NCBI RefSeq assembly: GCF_014643735.1
Contig: NZ_BMKA01000010.1
Span: forward strand, 17,797 to 81,796
DNA: 64,000 nt
Direction of reading: 5' to 3'
DNA from: Neptunicoccus cionae
GTDB taxonomy: Bacteria; Pseudomonadota; Alphaproteobacteria; Rhodobacterales; Rhodobacteraceae
Shown: positions 25,405 through 34,244 of the stretch, in pieces
How positions within the stretch are numbered: position 1 is the stretch's first letter
How the letters are laid out: the number at the start of each line of letters is the position of its first letter
Notes under the pieces: model-generated
Told to the model about the DNA's origin: nothing
Databases searched by the model: none
Seen by the model: only the letters and a program-made list of their open reading frames with translations
Program-made: the position numbers and the translations under genes

Positions 25405-26213
25405 TGAGACGGAAGTTTCTGAGAGCGGCCTTGGCCACAACGCTTGGAATTGGCCTGCATCTGGGAGCCCTCTCCCCTGCCGCAGCGCAGGGCGTGCCCG
25501 TCGTCGACACCCAGAACATCGCGCAAAGCATCCAGCAGCTCCGGCAGATGATCGAAGACGAGATCCTGCAAAACGAGCAGCTGGTCCAGCTTCGCGAACA
25601 GCTGGCCACCCTCACGGATCAACTCGCGGAGCTGCAAAGAACCTATGAAGCGCTCACCCGCCTCGCCGAGCTTCCAGAAATCATCCGCACCGAGATGGAA
25701 GACGAACTCAATGGCCTGCTCGACCAGGAGTTCGGGGACATCCTCGCCACGATTGAGGCGATCAAGACTGGGGATTTCTCCGGCCTGTCCGGTTCTGGCG
25801 CAGGCGAGATCGAAACCCAGATGGACCGGGTGCTGGCCGACCTCGGCTTTGACGAGGACACGCTCTCGGAAATGGCCACCAGCGGCAATCCCGGGGCCAA
25901 CCGTGTGGCCACGCAGGCAACAACCGGCGCGCTCGTCTCAGCCGCCGCCCAGAACAGCTACGAGGACGCCGGCCAATCGCTCGAGCGGGTCGACCGCCTT
26001 GTCGGACTCATCGACGACATGGACGAACTCAAGGAAAGCATCGATCTCAACACGCGCGTGACCGCGGAGCTCGCCATTGCGCTGGTCGCCATGTGGCAAC
26101 TCGAAGCGATTCAAACCGTGGGCGATGGCACCGGCGGCGTGATCGATGCCGCCACCATCGCCGAGGAGCAGCGCTTCATGGATTTCACGCTGCCCGAGCT
26201 GCGGGCCGAGTGA
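25401..26213 (+). CDS. virB5: VirB5-like minor pilin / T4SS protein
   Basis: A 270-residue exported protein with a signal ending PAAAQ and a long helical, coiled-coil-rich mature part (SIQQLRQMIEDEILQNEQL onward). This is the general form of VirB5/TrbJ proteins at the pilus tip. GGGAG lies ahead of the ATG, which overlaps the preceding stop. Assignment rests on fold-like features and on position before virB8. Confidence 0.75.
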   Translation: MMRRKFLRAALATTLGIGLHLGALSPAAAQGVPVVDTQNIAQSIQQLRQMIEDEILQNEQLVQLREQLATLTDQLAELQRTYEALTRLAELPEIIRTEMEDELNGLLDQEFGDILATIEAIKTGDFSGLSGSGAGEIETQMDRVLADLGFDEDTLSEMATSGNPGANRVATQATTGALVSAAAQNSYEDAGQSLERVDRLVGLIDDMDELKESIDLNTRVTAELAIALVAMWQLEAIQTVGDGTGGVIDAATIAEEQRFMDFTLPELRAE

Positions 26214-26229
26214 GTGCGGGGTGTGACGC

Positions 26230-26883
26230 GTGGCGAGTGAACAAGAGATCATCGAGGAAGAGCTGGTCTACGGTGCCCTGCGCCGTGAACGGCTTTGGCA
26301 GCGTCTTGGCCTGATAGGCCTTGTCTTCGGCATCATCGGCTGTCTGAGCGCGGCAGCTGTCTCGATCCTCGATGTCAATCCGCCCCCCGTCGTTGTCCCC
26401 TATGATCCCGCCACCGGCTTTGCACTCCCCGAAGCATCGGTGGGCGCTTCCTCGGTGACCGCCAACCAGGCGATCATCGAGGCGGAAGTGTTCCGCTATG
26501 TGACCGACCGCGAGGTCTACAACCAGCTCGACAACGACCTGCGCATCCGCAGCGTCCTGCGCCGCTCTGACGGGGCTGCCGAGAGCGGGCTACGCCAGAT
26601 CTGGAACAGCGCAAATGAAAACTATCCGCCGACCGTCTATGGCCCCAATGCCCGGCTCGACGTGGAAATCCTCAGCATCAACCGGATCGGCACCAACCGC
26701 GCCACGGTGCGCCTGCGCAAGCGTCTGACCTCCATCAACGGCACCCAAACCGGGCTCTTCACCGCGACCCTTCTCTTCGAGTTCCGTCCCGAAACCCGTC
26801 GCTCCATCGACGAGGTCTGGACCAATCCATTTGGGTTTACCGTGCGCGAATATTCCATCCGCTCCGACAGATTGGAGAATTAG
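26230..26883 (+). CDS. virB8: VirB8 inner-membrane assembly protein
   Basis: A 217-residue bitopic protein. A single membrane segment (LIGLVFGIIGCLSAAAVSIL) lies near residues 27-46 after a short charged cytoplasmic tail, followed by a periplasmic NTF2-like domain with VTANQAIIEAEVFRYVTDREVYN. Length and layout match VirB8. Start is GTG 26230. It bridges the inner-membrane complex and the VirB9/10 core. Confidence 0.9.
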   Translation: MASEQEIIEEELVYGALRRERLWQRLGLIGLVFGIIGCLSAAAVSILDVNPPPVVVPYDPATGFALPEASVGASSVTANQAIIEAEVFRYVTDREVYNQLDNDLRIRSVLRRSDGAAESGLRQIWNSANENYPPTVYGPNARLDVEILSINRIGTNRATVRLRKRLTSINGTQTGLFTATLLFEFRPETRRSIDEVWTNPFGFTVREYSIRSDRLEN

Positions 26884-26884
26884 T

Positions 26885-27580
26885 TTGATCAATAAGTTCT
26901 TTGTTGCTGCCATATTTGTTTTGCTGCCCGGCCTTGCCTTTGCCGAAGCGATCCCGCGCGGTGGTCCAAATGACAGTCGTGTGCGGCTGGCCACCTACCA
27001 GGAAGGCCAGGTCTACCGCCTCAGCGTCTCGCTCACCCATGTCACCACCATCGAGTTTGGAGAGGGTGAAAGCATCCGCTCGATTATCGCGGGCGACACG
27101 GAAGGGTTTGAGATCGATGGCGTCCCCGGTGGTCAGGCATTCGCGATCAAGCCCGTCGCGCGCGGTGTCCATACCAATGTGACCGTCTACACGAACCGGC
27201 GCAGCTACTATTTCAACGTCGAGGAGGTCCGCAGCCCCACCTTCTATGTGGTGCAGTTCCGCTATCCTGACGACGCTGCGCGCCCGACCCGGGCCATCGC
27301 GGCCCAAGCGCCGAACTACAACTACGGTGCCAGCGCGCGGACCGAGTTCACACCAACCCGCATCTGGGATGACGGGACGTTCACGTATTTCGCCTTTCCA
27401 AGAAACGCGCCTGTGCCCGCGATCTTCCGCTACGCGGGCGGCCGCGAGCGCACGGTCAACACGCAAACCCCTGAAGACGGCGTGATCCGCGTCAGCGGCG
27501 TAAATCGCCAATGGGTCCTGCGACTTGGCGAAGAGGTGGTCTGCATCGAGGCGATCCCGCCCGCGGAGGCCACCTCATGA
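26885..27580 (+). CDS. virB9: VirB9 outer-membrane complex protein
   Basis: A 231-residue CagX/VirB9 family protein. A TTG start at 26885 with GGAG 7 nt upstream gives a clean signal peptide (FFVAAIFVLLPGLAFA). The family stretch with DDGTFTYFAFPRNAPVPAIF lies near residue 160. The frame is open upstream to 26831, but that extension would spoil the signal. The end overlaps virB10 by 4 bp. Confidence 0.9.
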   Translation: MINKFFVAAIFVLLPGLAFAEAIPRGGPNDSRVRLATYQEGQVYRLSVSLTHVTTIEFGEGESIRSIIAGDTEGFEIDGVPGGQAFAIKPVARGVHTNVTVYTNRRSYYFNVEEVRSPTFYVVQFRYPDDAARPTRAIAAQAPNYNYGASARTEFTPTRIWDDGTFTYFAFPRNAPVPAIFRYAGGRERTVNTQTPEDGVIRVSGVNRQWVLRLGEEVVCIEAIPPAEATS

Positions 27581-28956
27581 GCGATACCGGGAACACCGAG
27601 CTGGAAAAACGCCTCGCCGCCCTTGAGAAAGGCAGTGCCCGCGCCCCCACGGCGGCGCAGCGCCGGTCGCCCCTTCTCGCGCTGATCGTGGTCCTCCTCA
27701 TCGGCGCGGGTAGTGCCCTGCTTTATCTCCTCTCACAGCCCGACGAAGAGGTAGCCTTGCCAACGGCCACCCCAGACGTCTTCCAAAACGAGGGGGACGG
27801 CTTTGGCGCCATCGAGACCTTGCCCCCGCCCGAGCCCGAGGTTGTTTTCGTCGCACCTGATCCGGTTGAGCCCAACACCGAGCTTCTGGCGCAGATCACC
27901 GCCCTGCAGGCTCAGATCGAGGAATTGCGCAACGCGCCCGAACCGGTCGTCGAGGAAGACACCGCCGCCGCAGAGGCGATCGACGCGCTGACCGCTCAGA
28001 TCGCGGCGCTGCAAGCTGCCTCGGAAGCCGCACAGCAACGGTTCCAGGACGAACTGACGGCGCGGGATCGCAGCCTTGAGCAACTCCGCATGGATCTGGA
28101 ACTGGCCCAACTCGAGGCCAGCCGACCCCAACCCGCCCCAGCGGGCCCCACGGAAGATGAGCTGCGCGCACGCGAGCAAGAGCGACTGCGCCGGGAGGAA
28201 GAAGCCCGGCGCATGGCCGAGCTGGAGCGCCGCGCCGCGGAGGAACGCGCCTTCCAGGAGCGGCGCATCGCCTCGCCCACCATCGCGTTTGGCGGTGCCT
28301 CCGGAGCGAATGAAACGGCTCTGACCGAACGCACTTTTGGCGAGGTGACGGATTTCGTGCTGAATGGTGCGTTGCCCTCCACCGTGACGCAGGCCCAGGT
28401 GATCGCCAATCCCTCCAACACGATTTTACAGGGCACCATGATCCAGGCCGTCATGGAAACCGCCCTCGACAGCTCCCTTCCCGGCCAGACCCGTGCCGTG
28501 GTGTCCGAGGATGTTTACAGCGTCGATGGCGCGCGCCTCCTAATCCCGCGCGGATCCCGTCTCATCGGGCGCTACCGCGCCGGCGTCGATATCGCGCAGC
28601 GCCGCGTCACGATCGCCTGGGACCGGATTATCCTGCCTGACAATCAGACCGTCCAGATCAGCTCCTTCGGGGGCGATGAACTGGGCCGTTCCGGTGTCAC
28701 AGGTTTCGTGGACACGCGCTTTGCCGAGCGTTTCGGGTCGGCCGCCCTGATCTCGCTGATTTCGGCTGCACCCAGTGCCGCCGCCTCCGAGGTCCAGGAT
28801 GAGACTGCCGCCGACGCTCTCGAAGACGTTGGCGATGATCTGGCAGATGCCACGGACAGCGTCATAGGCGATTACCTCTCCATCGGCCCCGTCATCTATG
28901 TCGACCAGGGCGCCCGCGTCACGGTCATGGTCGACCGCGATCTGGAGATATTCTGA
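27577..28956 (+). CDS. virB10: VirB10 (TrbI family) channel protein
   Basis: A 459-residue protein spanning from inner membrane to outer-membrane cap. It has a short cytoplasmic region, one membrane segment (LLALIVVLLIGAGSALLYLL), a long glutamate/alanine/arginine-rich coiled coil (about residues 95-230) and the C-terminal TrbI domain with IPRGSRLIGRYRAGV and RVTIAWDRIILPDNQ. The ATG at 27577 overlaps the virB9 stop. All hallmarks of the family are present. Confidence 0.93.
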   Translation: MSDTGNTELEKRLAALEKGSARAPTAAQRRSPLLALIVVLLIGAGSALLYLLSQPDEEVALPTATPDVFQNEGDGFGAIETLPPPEPEVVFVAPDPVEPNTELLAQITALQAQIEELRNAPEPVVEEDTAAAEAIDALTAQIAALQAASEAAQQRFQDELTARDRSLEQLRMDLELAQLEASRPQPAPAGPTEDELRAREQERLRREEEARRMAELERRAAEERAFQERRIASPTIAFGGASGANETALTERTFGEVTDFVLNGALPSTVTQAQVIANPSNTILQGTMIQAVMETALDSSLPGQTRAVVSEDVYSVDGARLLIPRGSRLIGRYRAGVDIAQRRVTIAWDRIILPDNQTVQISSFGGDELGRSGVTGFVDTRFAERFGSAALISLISAAPSAAASEVQDETAADALEDVGDDLADATDSVIGDYLSIGPVIYVDQGARVTVMVDRDLEIF

Positions 28957-28960
28957 GCCC

Positions 28961-29947
28961 ATGTCGCTGAGCTATCTCGAAACCTCGCTCGACCGGATCG
29001 ACGCCGCCGCCCGCGACGACGTCATCGAGATCTGCATCAACCCTGATGGCACCTGCTGGGGCGAATTCCAGGGTGATCACTTCATGCGCGCGCTGGACCA
29101 GAGGCTGACGGGCGTTCAGGTCAGGGACCTCGGCAACCAGATCGCGTCCTCTGCCAACACCACGATGAGCAAGGACCGCCCCATCGTCTCGGTCTCGATC
29201 ACCTATAAGGGGCGCCCGATCCGCGCACAGGTCATCACCCCGCCCGCCGTGCTCTCGGCCATGTCGATCAGCCTGAGGTTCTTCTCAAGCCTGCCACTCG
29301 AGGGCATTGCGCTCGATTTCCTCTACGGAAAAGAGCGCAAGCTTGAAGACCTGCGCGTGGAAAAGAAGCGCGCCTTGCGCGCTGTGGTGGCCGCGGGTTT
29401 GATTGATGATGCGCTTGCCTTCTGCGTCGAGAACAAACTCAACATGATCGTCTCGGGTGGCACCTCCACCGGCAAGACCGTAGCCGCGCGCAAGATCCTT
29501 TCTCACGTGCTAGCCGAGGAACGCATCGTCACCATCGAAGAAGCCGCCGAGCTTCTGCCGACCCAGCCAAATGCCGTGACCCTCATCGCCAATCGCGATG
29601 CGGAATTCCAGACCGCCGATGTGCTTCTCACCGCCACGCTGCGCATGCGCCCCGACCGGATCATCCTGGGCGAGGTCCGCGGCAAAGAGGCCATGACCTT
29701 TCTGGAAGCCATCAACACCGGCCATGGCGGCTCGATGACCACGCTGCATGCCGAAACCCCGCAATTGGCCGTGCAGCGCCTCGCGATTGCGGCCCTCAAG
29801 ACCGAGATCCCGATGACCTATGCCGACATGATCCAATACATCGAGAATTCCATCGACGTGATCATCCAGGCCGGTCGCCATGACGGCAAACGCGGCATCA
29901 CGGAATTCTACCTCCCCGGCGCAACTGAGATTGGAGCTTCCCCATGA
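28961..29947 (+). CDS. virB11: VirB11 traffic ATPase
   Basis: A 328-residue hexameric secretion ATPase. Walker A GGTSTGKT lies near residues 166-173, and the Asp and His boxes are seen as VTIEEAAELL and INTGHGGSMTTLHA. The N-terminal domain is of normal length. It directs pilus assembly and DNA transfer with VirB4 and VirD4. The next gene overlaps its stop. Confidence 0.93.
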   Translation: MSLSYLETSLDRIDAAARDDVIEICINPDGTCWGEFQGDHFMRALDQRLTGVQVRDLGNQIASSANTTMSKDRPIVSVSITYKGRPIRAQVITPPAVLSAMSISLRFFSSLPLEGIALDFLYGKERKLEDLRVEKKRALRAVVAAGLIDDALAFCVENKLNMIVSGGTSTGKTVAARKILSHVLAEERIVTIEEAAELLPTQPNAVTLIANRDAEFQTADVLLTATLRMRPDRIILGEVRGKEAMTFLEAINTGHGGSMTTLHAETPQLAVQRLAIAALKTEIPMTYADMIQYIENSIDVIIQAGRHDGKRGITEFYLPGATEIGASP

Positions 29948-30132
29948 AGACGTTTGAATACGATATCCTGTCCTTTCCGGTGAAGAAGCAAAAGGACTAC
30001 GACGAGATGCGACGTGTCTTGAATCAGCGCGGCGCGGAAGGGTGGGAGGTCATCACCGCCGAAGTCGGCGATTACGGCTACACCACTTTCTTGAAGCGTG
30101 AGACTGGTACAATGAAGGCGGCATCGGAATGA
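29944..30132 (+). CDS. DUF4177-type small protein
   Basis: A 62-residue protein with the pattern FEYDILSFPV, NQRGAEGWEVI and TTFLKRE, which is characteristic of DUF4177. It overlaps virB11 and the next gene by 4 bp each, so it is an integral operon member. Function is unknown. Confidence 0.75.
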   Translation: MKTFEYDILSFPVKKQKDYDEMRRVLNQRGAEGWEVITAEVGDYGYTTFLKRETGTMKAASE

Positions 30133-30533
30133 CACAGACTATTGCAGTCGCTGGCCTGCTCTTGATCTTTGGCACAACTGCTGGCGTAGCAGAGTGGAAC
30201 CTGATCCCAACGCTCGACAACCACCCAAATGTTTGCCCAGACCAACCACCCGAGCCGGAATGGATGCAGAACATCAATGTGCGCGAATCCTACAAGCGCC
30301 TTTTGATCCAACAGATATATCGGGCTCAAAGCATGGAGCGCGTCGTAGACTCGCAAAACTGCGACTGTCCCACACGGTATCCAACTTGGGAGGACGCCGT
30401 ACGCTTCTACACCGAGCGCTATGCTTCATCTGAATACTGGGACGTTGTCGAAGCGACGTCCGAATACCGACGGCAGGCAAATGAACTGCGCCGCGCCGCC
30501 ATGCCAATCTGCGTAGCAGCTGGCAACTGGTAG
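30129..30533 (+). CDS. Exported protein of unknown function in the T4SS operon
   Basis: A 134-residue protein with an N-terminal signal (IAVAGLLLIFGTTAGVA) and four cysteines in the mature part, including NCDCPTRYPTWEDAV. It overlaps the DUF4177 gene and precedes virB6. A periplasmic accessory role, possibly at the place of an entry-exclusion or VirB7-like component, is a guess from position. Confidence 0.7.
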   Translation: MTQTIAVAGLLLIFGTTAGVAEWNLIPTLDNHPNVCPDQPPEPEWMQNINVRESYKRLLIQQIYRAQSMERVVDSQNCDCPTRYPTWEDAVRFYTERYASSEYWDVVEATSEYRRQANELRRAAMPICVAAGNW

Positions 30534-30539
30534 CAATCC

Positions 30540-31619
30540 ATGAGTGTCGTCACCTACTTCGTGGAAACGTCCGAAGGGTATCTAGATACCGCTGCCGAAA
30601 CTCAGTTTGGTGCGGTCGCAGCAACGGTCGGTACGTTGCTGGTTCTGGGCACAACACTAGTTGTCATTCTGGTCTTCATCAACATGATCTACCAGTATCG
30701 CGCCATGGACGGCCGAACTGCCTTTTGGCTGGCCGTAAAGGTCGGACTGATAGGGGTCTTCGCGGCCAACTGGGTCCAGTTCAATGCGCTTGCCTCAGCA
30801 ATACTGAACGGAATCGACAGCATTGCCGGGGCCCTTGTGGCTTCTGTCGGCGGCGGATCACCTGGCCCGTCCGGTACCTTTGCAGAGGAATTTGACGAAT
30901 TGATTGCAGCGCTCGGGGACTATCTGAATGCTGCGGGGTCCGAGCTGAACTGGATGGCCGGTGCCTTGTTGGACACACTCGGGGTTCTGCTGCTCTCGAT
31001 TCTTGGCGGGTTGGCGGCGTTCATTGTTGTGGCGTCCCGGCTCATGATCGCTCTGCTAATTGGCATTGCGCCAGTGATGATTTTCTTGACCCTGTTCGAG
31101 GTGACCAAGGATTATTTCGCGCGCTGGTTATCCGCGTTCATTTCATTCGCGATGTATCCGATCGTCGTCGCCGGAGTGTTCGCGACGATCACGGGGGTCT
31201 CTCGGGCGCTTCTTGCCGAGCTTGGCGACCCGGAGGGAGCCTCGAACATAGGGGCCCTTATCCCATTTTTCATGATGGTGCTGATGGCAAAGGGTTTCAT
31301 CATAGCAACGCCTTTCTTGGTTCGTGCGATTTCCGGAAACATCATGATGCCAGCGCTCTCTGCCGGGTTCGGTGGCAGCTATGCATTTGCCCGAGGGCTG
31401 GCAGGTAGCCAACAGGTTTACAACCGTTACGCCATCGGTGGTGCGACGGGGGCGGAATACGCAGCCCTGCGCGCGCGCCAATTCTTCGGTGTGCAAGCGT
31501 TGCCAAGCCGACCCAATACTGCCGGAGGACCAACTGCGGCTCGTCCGGGTGACGCAAACGGAACAGGTGCCCGAATGCTGGCACAGCTTTCAAGACTTGG
31601 TAGATTGGGCAAGCGGTGA
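30540..31619 (+). CDS. virB6: VirB6 polytopic inner-membrane channel protein
   Basis: A 359-residue TrbL/VirB6 protein with about six membrane segments, among them LLVLGTTLVVILVFINMIYQY, LLLSILGGLAAFIVVASRLM and IALLIGIAPVMIFLTLFEVT. The last of these is followed by the conserved ARWLSAFISFAMYPIV. The tail is polar and glycine-rich. It closes the virB operon; stem-loops follow downstream. The order places virB6 last rather than between virB5 and virB8. Confidence 0.88.
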   Translation: MSVVTYFVETSEGYLDTAAETQFGAVAATVGTLLVLGTTLVVILVFINMIYQYRAMDGRTAFWLAVKVGLIGVFAANWVQFNALASAILNGIDSIAGALVASVGGGSPGPSGTFAEEFDELIAALGDYLNAAGSELNWMAGALLDTLGVLLLSILGGLAAFIVVASRLMIALLIGIAPVMIFLTLFEVTKDYFARWLSAFISFAMYPIVVAGVFATITGVSRALLAELGDPEGASNIGALIPFFMMVLMAKGFIIATPFLVRAISGNIMMPALSAGFGGSYAFARGLAGSQQVYNRYAIGGATGAEYAALRARQFFGVQALPSRPNTAGGPTAARPGDANGTGARMLAQLSRLGRLGKR

Positions 31620-31947
31620 CAGACCGGTGCTAAAAACTTGCCAAAACAGCAAAGGGTTTGCCTGGGGCTTTTGTCATAGCTAACTGCTTGATCCTTCTCG
31701 ACGCAAGGCGAGCGGCCAGAAACGACATCGTGTGATTGCGGCGGTCGGTTTTCTCGGACCTGACAGGACCACAGGCGGATCAACATAATAGGGAAAATGT
31801 CAAGGTAGGGGTGGGCCGGCGTCAGCCCGTCGATCCCCTGCCCTACCTATGCTCAAAGCGAACTCGGCATAGACGTTGGGGTTGCGGGATTTCTATAGCT
31901 ACTTCATTTCTATAAAATGAAGCTGACTTAAGCGACGAAAATCAACA
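31620..31947. other. Gap after virB6 with two inverted repeats
   Basis: No gene is supported here. AGGTAGGG (31803-31810) and CCCTACCT (31841-31848) are perfect inverted arms around a GC-rich centre. CTTCATTT (31902-31909) and AAATGAAG (31915-31922) make an 8-bp stem with a 5-nt loop. The two probably terminate the converging virB6 and ImmA transcripts. Confidence 0.5.
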
Positions 31948-32832
31948 TTACCGGCCATACGCAAATCTAGGTGTCCAGCTTGCAACAAGCTTCTCTTCCT
32001 CATCCTCAACTTCATAGGGATCCTCGGGGAGCATGTCACTCGACAGGACTGTCAACGTATAGCCATAACTCCCCAGACCTACGATCTCTTCCTCAAGCGC
32101 AATCGTCTTCTCTCCACCAAACCATTCGGCCAGGCGCGTTGAACCACAGATGGACTTCCGATTTGAGATGTTTGCTGCCTCGGAATTGAAATTCCGCGTC
32201 GCAGTGTAGGGAAGGGGATCACCCTTCTTAAGAAAACGCAGGCGATCCAGTCGCTTGAAGCTTTCTGACATAAACCCGTAGGCAATCTGAGTGCCTTGGC
32301 TCACAACAACAGCCATAGGATATGGCGCGCACTCGGCAGCTCGAATTGCTGCCGATGTAAGCGACGTTTCAGCTTCCCCTGCCAAGTGCAGAATTCCTTC
32401 AAGACCAACCGACGCCCCGTAAAGGGCTTCGCGTGTAAGGCGCGTGGGCATAAGCAATCCTGATGCAAAATGATCAGCTTCTATCTCAATGGAATTGTGC
32501 CCCTGCGTGAATCCCGCCTTGGAAAAGTGAACCGGGGCTGTTTTCAGTATCTCTTCGGGATGTCCTTCAAGGAAATAGTGCCCAAGTTCATGCGCTACGG
32601 TGAAGCGCCGAAAGCCCTCACTGCGAATGTGAGTAGCATATATAATGCCAACACCATCATCGTTAAAAACAATGCAGCCACTCATGCCTTCACGGTCAGG
32701 CTTCTTTGCCTCTACTACAATGGCCTCATCTTCTGCTACCTTGAAAGGATCAATGGGAAGCGTCTCGAACCCGAACTGGCTTGCTACCTGTTCGCCTTTC
32801 AGTCGAGACATCTTGAGTCTGAACTTACTCAC
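31948..32832 (-). CDS. ImmA/IrrE-type metalloprotease
   Basis: A 294-residue protein with the zinc-protease motif AHELGHYF near residue 80 and an acidic partner region (SIEIEADHFASGLLMP) about 30 residues later, typical of ImmA/IrrE (COG2856). Such enzymes cut a partner HTH repressor, as ImmA does for ImmR in ICEBs1. The GTG start overlaps the XRE gene stop, so both are made together. It may switch the element on after DNA damage (inference from the family). Confidence 0.85.
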   Translation of the reverse strand: MSKFRLKMSRLKGEQVASQFGFETLPIDPFKVAEDEAIVVEAKKPDREGMSGCIVFNDDGVGIIYATHIRSEGFRRFTVAHELGHYFLEGHPEEILKTAPVHFSKAGFTQGHNSIEIEADHFASGLLMPTRLTREALYGASVGLEGILHLAGEAETSLTSAAIRAAECAPYPMAVVVSQGTQIAYGFMSESFKRLDRLRFLKKGDPLPYTATRNFNSEAANISNRKSICGSTRLAEWFGGEKTIALEEEIVGLGSYGYTLTVLSSDMLPEDPYEVEDEEEKLVASWTPRFAYGR

Positions 32833-33170
32833 TTCTCGCGATCCTCCCGCCGCCTCGCAAGTGTGTCGATCATCAGTTGAATGCTTTCACGATCAGCATG
32901 ATTTAGGCTCTCTTCATTCCTGAATGCTGTCGTAGACCCCTTGATGGTGTCCGCCCTGCCCAAGAGGTAGTCGGATGACACCTCAAGTGCTTTGGCCAGC
33001 GCGCGAATGTTAGCAAAGGACGGCTTCCGGCGGTTCGCTTCAAAGTGACCAATAGCAGCGGGCTGAAGGCCAGCTATCTTTGCAAGTTCTGTCTGGTTCA
33101 GTTCCCGTTGCTCGCGAGCGGTACGCAATCGGGCAGCAAAAACGCCGTCAGTTTCATCGGCAGTTGACAC
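32829..33170 (-). CDS. XRE-family repressor paired with ImmA
   Basis: A 113-residue Cro/C1-type protein with the helix-turn-helix LNQTELAKIAGLQPAAIGHFEANRRKPSF near residues 23-51 and an IRALAKALEVSSDYLLGR extension. The GTG at 33170 is chosen because the frame upstream lacks a protein-like sequence and contains promoter elements. A TATAAT lies 4 nt before this GTG, implying a leaderless or nearly leaderless message. It likely binds the repeated sites at 33190-33208 and 33249-33267. Confidence 0.82.
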   Translation of the reverse strand: MSTADETDGVFAARLRTAREQRELNQTELAKIAGLQPAAIGHFEANRRKPSFANIRALAKALEVSSDYLLGRADTIKGSTTAFRNEESLNHADRESIQLMIDTLARRREDREK

Positions 33171-33267
33171 TACGATTATAAATCCTATATTATGACGATA
33201 TCGTAGGAAGTCTTGTTGGGCCGTTTGGCCCTTTTCTTTGGCGGAATGTCCTACGTTTTCGTCATAA
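33164..33267. promoter_or_regulatory. Overlapping divergent promoters and paired operators
   Basis: On the + strand TTGACA (33164-33169) and TATATT (33186-33191) are spaced by 16 bp. On the - strand TATAAT lies just before the repressor GTG. The 19-bp sequence TCCTACGATATCGTCATAA occurs on the - strand at 33208-33190 and a 17/19 copy on the + strand at 33249-33267. CTACGAT (33170-33176) and ATCGTAG (33200-33206) form a further inverted pair. This is the form of a repressor-controlled switch. Confidence 0.6.
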
Positions 33268-33356
33268 AAACTATAACGGACTGGGATTTTGGTCAAGAGA
33301 GAATCGACCATTTCGGCAAAGTCCAGAGAGAAGAGGAAAGGAAGGAGGTGAACAAC

Positions 33357-33494
33357 ATGGCAAAATCGAACAGCGAAGTAACGAGCGCGAAGGCTGCATC
33401 GGCAGCTTCAAAAGTGCTCAGAAATCCGAAGTCCAGCCCGGCGGCAAAGACAGCGGCGGCTTCTGCGCTTACGCAGCGTCCGAACAAAAAATGA
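33357..33494 (+). CDS. 45-aa alanine/lysine-rich small protein
   Basis: A 45-residue protein starting MAKSNSEVTSAKAAS, rich in Ala, Ser and Lys, preceded by the strong site GGAGGTG (33344-33350). The upstream in-frame ATG at 33213 is not used here because it would span the operator. Small proteins of this general composition with a KAASAASKVL-like centre occur widely in proteobacteria. It is first in a + strand series controlled by the divergent switch. Confidence 0.65.
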   Translation: MAKSNSEVTSAKAASAASKVLRNPKSSPAAKTAAASALTQRPNKK

Positions 33495-33590
33495 CTCTGA
33501 AAAATTGGGGTGCCTGGTGATACCCGGCACTCCTCCAAACAGGGATGGCACAAGCCATACTGAAATTTTTCTTACCAAGGAGTGCCTCGA

Positions 33591-33854
33591 ATGGCCGACA
33601 GACAAGTAACCGCATCAGGAAAAGACAAGGACGGCGACATCACCAAGCTTTGCAAATCAGGCGAAGCATGGTCCCCGCGCCAGAAGACTGATGCGATCCG
33701 CGATATCGAAAACGGCACGCATACCTACTACGTCCAGCAGGCTGGCACGTCTCGTGTCAACATCACCGTGGTGAACGGAACGACCGGCAAATACCTTCGC
33801 TCGACCGCCGATAAATCTTCGAGCAACAACTTGGACAATCTCCCTGATTGCTAA
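33591..33854 (+). CDS. DUF3892-type protein, copy 1
   Basis: An 87-residue protein ending YLRSTADKSSSNNLDNLPDC, which with the middle part TYYVQQAG and the opening VTASGKDKDGDITKLC follows the DUF3892 pattern. AAGGAG (33577-33582) fixes the ATG at 33591. A paralogue follows 102 bp downstream. Function of the family is not established. Confidence 0.75.
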   Translation: MADRQVTASGKDKDGDITKLCKSGEAWSPRQKTDAIRDIENGTHTYYVQQAGTSRVNITVVNGTTGKYLRSTADKSSSNNLDNLPDC

Positions 33855-33956
33855 GCCTATGACCCTACAACATCAGGGCTCGCAGATAGCATCTACCTCT
33901 GCGGGCCCGTTTCAACCCGGCGTCCTTGAATGTCATAAAAAGAAGGATATTACCTC

Positions 33957-34244
33957 ATGCCACAGGATCATCAGATCACCTGTATTATCCCAGACGGCGC
34001 GGACTCTGACCGGCGTATTGACAGCATCGGTGGGGCCACTGGTTCCAAGAGTGGTGGTCCTTGGTGCATTAAGCTCGACGCTGCCATCAAAGGTATCGAA
34101 GACGGCACTTGGCGTTTTTGGACCAGCGTAAATGGCAACTCGGTTTGGGTCATCATCGCTACGCGGAACGGAAAGAAATACCTGAAAACCGAGGCCGATG
34201 GAGCCGAACCGAATAACCTCTTGAGTCTGCCGCACTGTAACTAG
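33957..34244 (+). CDS. DUF3892-type protein, copy 2
   Basis: A 95-residue protein related to the preceding gene: both have an opening strand with a central DxxGxI-like part, an aromatic middle (RFWTSVNGNSVWVII) and the ending YLKTEADGAEPNNLLSLPHC. It has a plausible ribosome site AAGGAT about 10 nt upstream. The pair precedes a DUF2235 hydrolase in the same direction. Confidence 0.75.
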   Translation: MPQDHQITCIIPDGADSDRRIDSIGGATGSKSGGPWCIKLDAAIKGIEDGTWRFWTSVNGNSVWVIIATRNGKKYLKTEADGAEPNNLLSLPHCN

